From assembly GCA_023253415.1 (NCBI GenBank), contig JALRGK010000093.1, positions 1 through 11,837 on the forward strand: a stretch of 11,837 nucleotides of DNA. The letters are read 5' to 3'. Below are positions 6,431 through 11,837 of this stretch, one piece after another (position 1 is the stretch's first letter; each line of letters begins with the position of its first letter). Made by a program: the position numbers and the translations under genes. The DNA comes from Rhodocyclaceae bacterium. Lineage in GTDB: Bacteria; Pseudomonadota; Gammaproteobacteria; Burkholderiales; Rhodocyclaceae. The notes under the pieces are model-generated. The model did no database searches. It worked only from the letters and a program-made list of their open reading frames with translations, and was not told the DNA's origin.

Positions 6431-7864
6431 ATGGCAACCGTTCGTGAGGACCTGCAGGATCAGATTATTGCAATCCGGGAAACCGTGGTGGACGGTTGGA
6501 AGGATTTCAAATCCTTTATGCAGGAAACCTGGCCTGCGCTGACCATTTTGCTGCTGATTCTGATCGTTGCGTTGTGGGTGGCTGATCCTGCACCACCCCG
6601 GGAGATTTGGGCAGCAACGGGCCCCGCGGGTAGTTCAAATGAGGTCCTCGGTAAAAGGTACGCCAGCTATTTTGCAGAGCGTGGCGTGACCTTGCATCTG
6701 GTGCCTACCGAAGGTTCCGTTGAAAATGTCCATCGATTACAGGATCCACAGGACAAAGTGATGGCGGGCTTTGTCATGGCAGGCGCTGCACCTCATCATG
6801 CCAAAGGAATTCAGACCTTGGGCAGTATCAATTATCAGCCGCTCTGGTGTTTTTATCGTAGTCCGGTGCCACTTCCCATCAAGGAACGGGAGACGCTGAT
6901 TTTGAGTCACAACGTCAATATGGGTACAACCAACAGCGGTACCCATCTATTGATGCAGGAAATGCTGAAACTCAATAGCATCACCGGAGATCTGTCCAAG
7001 TTTAAACAGTATCCCGATGAACAGGCGATCGAGATGCTGCGAGACGGTCGGTTGGACTCGGTCTGTATTGTCGATACCTATGAATCGCCGAATGTGCAGA
7101 AACTGCTGAAAATTCCGGGCTTGCAACTGTCGGCATTCGAACGGGCGGAGGCCTATGCGCGTATGGTGCCGGCGCTTGAAATGGTCACGATCCCGGAGGG
7201 GGCACTGGATCTGCCCACAAATCGTCCGTCTACGTCATCCCCGATGATTGCCACAACGACCGAAATCCTGATTGACGAACGCTTGCATCCGGCCATACAA
7301 ACCTTGTTTCTGATGGCGGCTAAAGACATCAATGGCAAGGAAAGCTTTTTCTCGAAAGAGGGGCAGTTCCCGGTGTTCATGGATAGCTCGCAACACCGGA
7401 GCAAAGAGGCACAGATTTTCTATGAGAAAGGGACGCCCCTTTTGATGGAGGTGCTACCTTTCTGGCTGGCCGAGTTTATCCGGCGGCTCGTCATTACCTT
7501 GTTGCCCTTCTTTGCCGTGGCTTATCCGGTTATTCGTTCGATGCCGAATTACCACAAGAACCGGGTGCGGGGCAAAATCAACCGGATGTATGGCGCCCTA
7601 AAGTTTTTTGAGCAGTCTCTGGTGACTGCCTATGACCCCGGGCAAAAGGCGACCTATCTTGCTCAGCTGGATGCCATGGAGCGCGATGCGCTGGGTATGA
7701 AAGTCCCCAAGTCAGTGGCCAGTGACTATTACACGCTACGCAGCTCAATCGATTTTGTGCGTAATTGTGTGCTGCGTGATAGTTACAATGCGCACGCAGC
7801 CCCAACCCAGCCGTCTGCTTCGATCGAGGCGGCGGCTGACGATGGGGATGGTGATGATGTCTGA
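6431..7864 (+). CDS. TAXI-type solute-binding protein with two membrane anchors
   Basis: This 477-residue protein has a central domain (about 60-335) resembling TAXI-family TRAP solute receptors: EIWAATGPAGSSNEVLGKRYASYF near the front, LVPTEGSVENVHRL, a MGTTNSGTH ligand-loop block, and DGRLDSVCIVDTYESPNVQKLL. It is unusual in form. A helix at about 35-53 anchors the front in place of a cleavable signal. A second hydrophobic segment at about 344-370 is followed by about 100 residues, probably cytoplasmic and helical, ending in an acidic tail (DDGDGDDV). The binding domain would thus sit in the periplasm between two anchors. No DctQ/DctM-type permease gene is adjacent, so a transport, sensing or partner-binding role is open. 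GGGGAG lies five bases before the ATG. Confidence 0.8.
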   Translation: MATVREDLQDQIIAIRETVVDGWKDFKSFMQETWPALTILLLILIVALWVADPAPPREIWAATGPAGSSNEVLGKRYASYFAERGVTLHLVPTEGSVENVHRLQDPQDKVMAGFVMAGAAPHHAKGIQTLGSINYQPLWCFYRSPVPLPIKERETLILSHNVNMGTTNSGTHLLMQEMLKLNSITGDLSKFKQYPDEQAIEMLRDGRLDSVCIVDTYESPNVQKLLKIPGLQLSAFERAEAYARMVPALEMVTIPEGALDLPTNRPSTSSPMIATTTEILIDERLHPAIQTLFLMAAKDINGKESFFSKEGQFPVFMDSSQHRSKEAQIFYEKGTPLLMEVLPFWLAEFIRRLVITLLPFFAVAYPVIRSMPNYHKNRVRGKINRMYGALKFFEQSLVTAYDPGQKATYLAQLDAMERDALGMKVPKSVASDYYTLRSSIDFVRNCVLRDSYNAHAAPTQPSASIEAAADDGDGDDV

Positions 7865-7870
7865 ATGGGT

Positions 7871-8470
7871 TTAATAGCCGCCGCGGATGTCCGGATTGTT
7901 CAGTGTGTCATTCGGTGTATAGACCGAGCCCCCCCAGTTGGCCTGCAGGTCGTAACCTGATTCGCCGACGAGGTAAGTGACGATGTTCGGGTTGATCGAT
8001 TGTTGCATACCACCTGAACCTGCAGAAATATTGGCATTCACATCACCACCCACGCCTTTGGCCGCAGTAAATTGTTTGATGGCTGCTTCATTTTTGAAAA
8101 TGATGACCTGATATTGTTTCTGGAAGCCTGCACCCGCGCCTTCGCCGGCTTTACGTTCCATCATGAAGACCGGCTTCTGCCCGGGCTGGAAGAGGGCACC
8201 GTCACCATTGGAGAGTACGACCAGAATAATGTTCACGTTGGTCGCATTAAACACCGCGTAACCAGCGCTGTTGCGAATTTCTTCGGCCGCTTTCGGGTTC
8301 TTGCGAATCAGTTCATCAACTCCGGAGCGCGCCATTTTGAGAATGGCTTCACGTTTACTGACGACTTGCGCATCAGTCAGCGGCTGACCGTTGCTTTGCG
8401 TGGTCTGGCAGGCGGTCAGGGAAAGGACGGCGGCACAGAGCGCGGTCGAGATAAGACGGGATGCTTGCAT
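7871..8470 (-). CDS. SYLF-domain (YSC84-like) lipoprotein
   Basis: This 199-residue protein opens with a lipoprotein signal peptide: MQASRLISTALC, then LSLTAC with the lipidated Cys at 21, so it should be anchored in the inner or outer membrane. The rest matches the SYLF/YSC84 lipid-binding domain: helical VDELIRKNPKAAEEIRN, SAGYAVF, a glycine-rich KAGEGAGAG segment, KNEAAIKQFTAAKGVGGDVNA, and TYLVGESGYDLQANWGGS near the end. SYLF domains bind phosphoinositides in eukaryotes; the bacterial role is poorly known, and the related Burkholderia lipoproteins (BPSL1445 type) are antigens. An in-frame ATG at 8533 would add 21 residues ahead of the signal peptide and is rejected for that reason. It converges on the TAXI gene with a 6-bp gap and is divergent from ampD. 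Confidence 0.88.
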   Translation of the reverse strand: MQASRLISTALCAAVLSLTACQTTQSNGQPLTDAQVVSKREAILKMARSGVDELIRKNPKAAEEIRNSAGYAVFNATNVNIILVVLSNGDGALFQPGQKPVFMMERKAGEGAGAGFQKQYQVIIFKNEAAIKQFTAAKGVGGDVNANISAGSGGMQQSINPNIVTYLVGESGYDLQANWGGSVYTPNDTLNNPDIRGGY

Positions 8471-8562
8471 GGCGGCACCATCGGAATAGTTAAGATTGCT
8501 GCGCAAGTTACACAAAAAGCGGTGGCTTGTCATCTCATTGCGTCCTCATACGGAAACGCAGA

Positions 8563-8591
8563 CTGCCAATTTGTGAACTCTTGGTTATCAT
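8563..8591 (+). promoter_or_regulatory. Candidate sigma-70 promoter of ampD, giving a leaderless mRNA
   Basis: CTGCCA (8563-8568, 4/6 match to -35) and TATCAT (8586-8591, 5/6 match to -10) are 17 bases apart. The expected start site is at or within a base or two of 8598, the A of the ampD ATG, and no Shine-Dalgarno sequence precedes that ATG. Both facts fit a leaderless transcript. This is a prediction from hexamer match and spacing only. Confidence 0.35.
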
Positions 8592-8597
8592 TGCAGC

Positions 8598-9191
8598 ATG
8601 AACTATGCCGAGAAACCGACCGTCGCCTTATCTGGCGACCCCCGCTGGGTTGATGGCTGGTTGTCGTCAGCACATCGGATTGTGTCGCCCAATTATGACC
8701 AGCGACCCGATGCGATGCCGGTTGACCTCGTGGTCATTCATGCGATTAGTTTACCGCCAGGGCAGTTTGGTGGTGATGGTGTGATGCAGTTGTTTACCAA
8801 TACGCTGGATCCGCAAGCGCATCCCTACTATGCGGGTATTGCCGGCGTGCGGGTTTCGGCGCACTTTTTTATCCGACGGGATGGTCTGCTCATCCAATTT
8901 GTGCCAATTACCGCCAGAGCCTGGCACGCTGGTCTTTCGAACTGGCAGGGTCGGGATCGCTGCAATGATTTTTCAGTGGGTATCGAACTGGAGGGCGATG
9001 ATGAAACGGCGTTCGAACCGATTCAGTACCAGACCCTGCAGTGCCTGTTGCAGTCATTGCAGACCGTGTTGCCGATCAGCGCCGTGACGAGTCATTCGCA
9101 TATTGCGCCGGGACGAAAAACAGACCCTGGCCCTTGCTTCGATTGGGCACCGGTGCGTGCCGTGTGCACTGATATTGCCGTGGTGCCTTGA
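8598..9191 (+). CDS. ampD: 1,6-anhydro-N-acetylmuramyl-L-alanine amidase AmpD
   Basis: This 197-residue cytoplasmic zinc amidase (amidase_2 fold, no signal peptide) removes the peptide from anhydro-muropeptides during peptidoglycan recycling. In species with AmpR and AmpC it thereby keeps beta-lactamase off. The family blocks are all present: RIVSPNYDQRPD, VVIHAISLPPG with zinc ligand His48, VSAHFFIRRDG, ARAWHAG, FSVGIELEG, and the C-terminal SHSHIAPGRKTDPGP with His166, Lys174 and Asp176. By comparison with Citrobacter AmpD, His48, His166 and Asp176 bind zinc and Lys174 aids catalysis. Length is normal. No AmpE or AmpR gene is adjacent. The ATG has no ribosome site; see the promoter entry. 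It converges on oprB with a 17-bp gap. Confidence 0.93.
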   Translation: MNYAEKPTVALSGDPRWVDGWLSSAHRIVSPNYDQRPDAMPVDLVVIHAISLPPGQFGGDGVMQLFTNTLDPQAHPYYAGIAGVRVSAHFFIRRDGLLIQFVPITARAWHAGLSNWQGRDRCNDFSVGIELEGDDETAFEPIQYQTLQCLLQSLQTVLPISAVTSHSHIAPGRKTDPGPCFDWAPVRAVCTDIAVVP

Positions 9192-9208
9192 GTGCTCGGA
9201 CCTCGAGA

Positions 9209-10609
9209 TTAAAAGGCCACGTTGGCGCGTAAGCCAACCACAGTTGCGTTGGGAATCGCCTGGTTGGGGTTGTTCGGCATGGGCGCCCTGCCACCCGGAT
9301 TGATCGAATATTGTAGAAAGGGTTGCAAAGTCAGCCAGGGGTTGATCGGTGCCTGGTAGGTTAGTTCAATGAGGCTTTCCGGCTTGACGAGGGGTGTTTG
9401 TGTGCCGCTGGTGCTGTTTTGTGCCGCAATCGGCCCGTTCAGATCGGGTGAGAATTTGGCCCAGCCGAAGCCCAGGCCGAGCACATCCTCTGGTCGCCCA
9501 TCAAAAAGTCCTACGTAGGCCAGGCCAGCATCGAAATACCAGGTGACCAGGTTACGATCGGTTTGCGGATTGTAGGTAACGCGCGTGAAGGCGCTCAGTC
9601 CCTGCGTTTCGGATCTGGCCTCGTGCCATACGGTTTGATCAATCAGTCCGTAGATGGCGTATTGCCCACGGTAGCTGGTGTTGATGGGGTTGCTGAAAGC
9701 GCGGCCACTGCTCGATTGCGTGACGTTGTTCACGCTTGCAGAGTTATACCAGCCGCCCAGCTTGTAGTTGCCCGGTAATGTGCTGTTGCCAAGTTTGAGG
9801 TTCGGGGTATAGGCTGCTTCCATCCAGGAAAGCACGCCATCGCCTACCGGGAAATCTGTGCCGTAGGAGGTGGATGACGTGGATGGGCCGACAGGCGAGC
9901 CATTCATGACGGACGCGGTCAGTTTCCAATCGTCATTAAAGTCAAAGCTTGCCAGCGCGCCCGGCGCCGCGTTCGGATAACCGGGACCGCCACCGGGCAT
10001 GTTGGCCTCCCAGCTGTCTGGGAAGCCGAATGTGGAGTTTACGAACACGTTCGCCGTGGGGCTCATCATGTAATAGCGATCCGCTTCCAGTAAGCCACCG
10101 CGTAACCGGAAACGATCATCCATCAACCGTTGTTCAAGCCAGAATTCGCCCACCTTGGCCAGTGCCGGTTCCGATTCGACATTGCTGGCCGTCATCAGGT
10201 TGCCGATATTCTGGGTGGAGAGATCTTGCCCTTGAATGCCGTAACCGGTGAGGTGGATTTTTCCGCCGTGCCAGCCGATGGCCTTGTCGAGGTCGATATC
10301 CAACTCAAGATCCAGCAGACCATCGTAAACGAATCCTTGCTTGATACCACCCCGGGTGTTGCCCAGATAGTCGCTTGTCTGGTTCAGCGTGAAGCTGATG
10401 CCATAGTTGTCCAGTAATGGACGCAGTCCCCCCCAGTCGCCCAACAGGGTTGTCGATGTTGTCACATCTGATTTGGTGGGTAAAAGTTCCTCGGGGGTGA
10501 GTCGAGGTAGTGACACATTGGCTTGACCCCATGTCAGCGGTGCGCTGACGGCCAGGGTCAGTATGCTTGCTGAAAATAGTGATAACCGGATCAGACGTTT
10601 GTGGACCAT
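9209..10609 (-). CDS. oprB: Carbohydrate-selective porin, OprB family
   Basis: This 466-residue outer-membrane beta-barrel protein has a signal peptide at residues 1-30 (basic MVHKRLIR, hydrophobic core, cut near WGQA). It is followed by the OprB hallmark LLGDWGGLRPLLDNYGI, whose GDWGGLR is at 57-63. The remainder alternates aromatic and polar strands (YDGLLDLELDIDLDKA, YKLGGWYNSASVNN, WYFDAGLAYVGLF) and ends in NVAF with a terminal Phe, the usual signal for barrel assembly. OprB porins pass glucose and other sugars across the outer membrane; the substrate of this copy is unknown. It lies 68 bp after pckG on the same strand, and a strong hairpin occupies that gap. There is no visible Shine-Dalgarno sequence before the ATG and no clear promoter of its own. 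Confidence 0.87.
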   Translation of the reverse strand: MVHKRLIRLSLFSASILTLAVSAPLTWGQANVSLPRLTPEELLPTKSDVTTSTTLLGDWGGLRPLLDNYGISFTLNQTSDYLGNTRGGIKQGFVYDGLLDLELDIDLDKAIGWHGGKIHLTGYGIQGQDLSTQNIGNLMTASNVESEPALAKVGEFWLEQRLMDDRFRLRGGLLEADRYYMMSPTANVFVNSTFGFPDSWEANMPGGGPGYPNAAPGALASFDFNDDWKLTASVMNGSPVGPSTSSTSYGTDFPVGDGVLSWMEAAYTPNLKLGNSTLPGNYKLGGWYNSASVNNVTQSSSGRAFSNPINTSYRGQYAIYGLIDQTVWHEARSETQGLSAFTRVTYNPQTDRNLVTWYFDAGLAYVGLFDGRPEDVLGLGFGWAKFSPDLNGPIAAQNSTSGTQTPLVKPESLIELTYQAPINPWLTLQPFLQYSINPGGRAPMPNNPNQAIPNATVVGLRANVAF

Positions 10610-10627
10610 GACAGCGGGTGTGTTGGT

Positions 10628-10661
10628 AAGACAAAGGCCACCCGAAGGTGGCCTTTGTCTT
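10628..10661 (-). terminator. Perfect 15-bp hairpin after pckG, UUCG loop
   Basis: AAGACAAAGGCCACC and GGTGGCCTTTGTCTT pair without mismatch around four bases. On the minus strand the loop reads TTCG closed by C-G, the extra-stable UUCG tetraloop. The 3' arm ends in CTTTGTCTT, so the U-rich part lies inside the stem and no long U-tract follows. It fits an intrinsic terminator for pckG. It ends only 18 bases before the oprB start, so it also lies in the oprB leader if the two genes are transcribed together. Confidence 0.75.
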
Positions 10662-10677
10662 GAACCATTGCAGCGCG

Positions 10678-11691
10678 TTAAGCGACCTGCTTGTTGGCTT
10701 CGGCCATGCTCAAGGTACTCAGCTGGCGGATCAACTCCAACTCCTGCGGCAGACGTTCAGCCAGCTTGTCGAACCACTCTTTGTGCGAGGCCAGTTCAGT
10801 CTGCCAGCCGGCAGTATCGAGCTGCGTCAGGCGCTGGAATTCCTCACGGGTCATGTCCAGACCAGTCCAGTCGATGTCTTCGAAGTTCGGGGTCCAGCCC
10901 AGGGCTGTTTCCTTGGCAGCAACACGACCCTTGACGCGGTCGATGATCCACTTGAGGACGCGCATGTTGTCACCGAAGCCCGGCCACATGAACTTGCCAT
11001 CTTCATCGAGACGGAACCAGTTGACGCAGAAGATGCCCGGGGGGTTATCGACGGTCTTGCCCATCTTCAGCCAGTGACCGAAGTAGTCGCCCATGTTGTA
11101 ACCACAGAACGGCAGCATGGCGAACGGGTCACGGCGAACCACGCCCTGGGCGCCGAAGGCAGCAGCGGTGGTTTCCGAACCCAGCGTCGATGCCAGGTAG
11201 ACACCGTAGTTCCAGTTGAAGGCTTCATAGACCAGTGGCACGGTGGTGGCACGACGGCCACCAAAGATGAATGCCGAGATCGGCACGCCAGCCGGGTCTT
11301 CCCAGGCCGTATCCACGGATGGACACTGCGCAGCCGGTGCGGTGAAGCGCGAGTTCGGGTGAGCGGCTTTTTTGCCGGCCTTGCCGTCTTCCGGCGTCCA
11401 GTCATTACCCTGCCAGTCGATCAGGTGCGACGGGGCTTCCTTGGTCAGGCCTTCCCACCATACATCGCCATCGTCGGTCAGTGCGACGTTGGTGAAAATG
11501 ATGTTTTCTTTCAGGGTGGCCAACGCGTTGTAGTTCGTCTTCTCGCTGGTGCCCGGGGCAACGCCGAAGAAGCCGGCTTCCGGGTTGATGGCGTAAAAAC
11601 GGGTCACGCCATCTTTGTCCTTGCGCGGCTTGATCCAGGCGATATCGTCACCAAGGGTGGTGATTTTCCAGCCGTTGAAGCTTTGCGGTGG
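10678..11691 (-). CDS. pckG: Phosphoenolpyruvate carboxykinase (GTP), C-terminal part; 5' end lost
   Basis: PEPCK converts oxaloacetate and GTP to PEP, CO2 and GDP in gluconeogenesis. Only the last 337 codons are present. They begin at PPQSFNGW, followed by the metal site GDDIAWIKP, then NPEAGFFGVAPGT, the FIFGGRR block, GSETTAAA, DPFAMLPFCGYNMGDYFGHWL and FGDNMRVLKWI, all typical of the GTP enzyme (about 600 residues when whole). Roughly 260-280 N-terminal residues are missing, including the ACGKT P-loop expected just before PPQSF. The open frame continues upstream to the window edge, but beyond 11691 it is antisense to an RHS-like coding segment and unrelated to PEPCK. As it stands the fragment cannot be an active enzyme. 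The retained part shows no stops or frameshifts, suggesting a recent break or an assembly join. Confidence 0.9.
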   Translation of the reverse strand, partial: PPQSFNGWKITTLGDDIAWIKPRKDKDGVTRFYAINPEAGFFGVAPGTSEKTNYNALATLKENIIFTNVALTDDGDVWWEGLTKEAPSHLIDWQGNDWTPEDGKAGKKAAHPNSRFTAPAAQCPSVDTAWEDPAGVPISAFIFGGRRATTVPLVYEAFNWNYGVYLASTLGSETTAAAFGAQGVVRRDPFAMLPFCGYNMGDYFGHWLKMGKTVDNPPGIFCVNWFRLDEDGKFMWPGFGDNMRVLKWIIDRVKGRVAAKETALGWTPNFEDIDWTGLDMTREEFQRLTQLDTAGWQTELASHKEWFDKLAERLPQELELIRQLSTLSMAEANKQVA

Positions 11692-11837
11692 ACTCAGCCC
11701 GACACACTGGTGCCGAATCCGGTGAATCCGCAAGACCTCAATCGCTACGCCTACGTCGGTGGTGACCCCATCGGCTTCTCGGACCCGAGCGGGCACATGA
11801 TGTGGGCAGGCGACGGCGGGCAGCCGGCAATGTACCT
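11692..11837 (+). CDS. RHS-repeat core protein fragment, both ends missing
   Basis: Read from 11692 on the plus strand, the frame is open for 48 codons to the window edge. It gives TQPDTLVPNPVNPQDLNRYA and then YVGGDPIGFSDPSGH. This is the signature end of the RHS repeat-associated core domain (pattern: PDT-V-P-P--NPQ-LNRY-YV--NP----DPSGH). RHS proteins form shells around a C-terminal toxin or effector, and variable sequence follows the core; here it starts with MMWAGDGGQPAMY and runs out of the window. No start codon or upstream RHS repeats exist, because pckG in the opposite orientation occupies the adjoining DNA. Base composition is visibly more GC-rich than the window average. Confidence 0.75.

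Noticed and set aside
8471..8533. 21-residue N-terminal extension of the SYLF lipoprotein from the ATG at 8533
   Set aside because: It would place extra residues before a complete lipoprotein signal peptide with a lipobox, so the ATG at 8470 is the better start.
11692..11796. Minus-strand extension of pckG from a GTG at 11796
   Set aside because: The added residues do not resemble PEPCK, and the same DNA read on the plus strand gives a clear RHS core signature. The extension is antisense and not a true N-terminus.
1..11837. CRISPR arrays, tRNA or rRNA genes, insertion sequences, integrases, defence or biosynthetic clusters
   Set aside because: I looked for repeats with regular spacing, tRNA-like folds, transposase-like frames and grouped enzymes on both strands and saw none. 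The genes are mainly housekeeping types apart from the RHS fragment.

Overview
The window looks like ordinary chromosomal DNA of a PHA-storing Gram-negative bacterium, most likely a betaproteobacterium. I base this on a PhaP-type phasin, a GTP-dependent PEP carboxykinase, an OprB porin, a YcbB/YcbK-like cell-wall pair and the GC-rich codon use. The lineage is inferred from protein character only. There is no tRNA, rRNA, CRISPR array, integrase or insertion sequence, and no gene-free stretch longer than about 260 bases.

Layout, left to right. (1) 1-1514, plus strand: a small conserved-looking hypothetical protein (87 aa), then a membrane acyltransferase-3 protein. (2) 1536-2308, minus strand: a phasin gene with a complete regulatory set. 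It has a perfect-hexamer sigma-70 promoter, a TGC-rich operator-like element on each side of that promoter, a strong Shine-Dalgarno sequence, and two hairpins after the stop, the second being a terminator. (3) 2426-4639, plus strand: an L,D-transpeptidase (LdtD/YcbB type) followed 9 bp later by a Tat-exported MepK/YcbK-type endopeptidase, the same order as ycbB-ycbK in E. coli. (4) 4669-6349, minus strand: a DUF486/DMT small membrane protein and an MHS-type MFS transporter, 7 bp apart. (5) 6431-7864, plus strand: a membrane-anchored TAXI-type binding protein with no TRAP permease beside it. (6) 7871-8470, minus strand: a SYLF-domain lipoprotein. (7) 8598-9191, plus strand: AmpD, a cytoplasmic amidase of peptidoglycan recycling. 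(8) 9209-11691, minus strand: an OprB-type porin, and upstream of it the C-terminal 337 codons of pckG. (9) 11692-11837, plus strand: a fragment of an RHS-repeat core protein, running off the window.

Functional themes. Three genes act on peptidoglycan: ldtD makes 3-3 cross-links, mepK is expected to cut them, and ampD recycles the turnover products. The phasin coats PHA granules, PEPCK serves gluconeogenesis, and the porin, the MHS carrier and the TAXI protein concern solute uptake.

The main anomaly is at 11691/11692. There pckG is cut off just after where its nucleotide-binding P-loop should lie, and it abuts an RHS protein in the opposite orientation that is also cut internally. This is either a rearrangement or a chimeric assembly join. 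I found no convincing new multi-gene system. The most informative observations are this junction, the phasin promoter-operator architecture, the hairpin in the short pckG-oprB gap, and the orphan two-membrane-segment TAXI protein.
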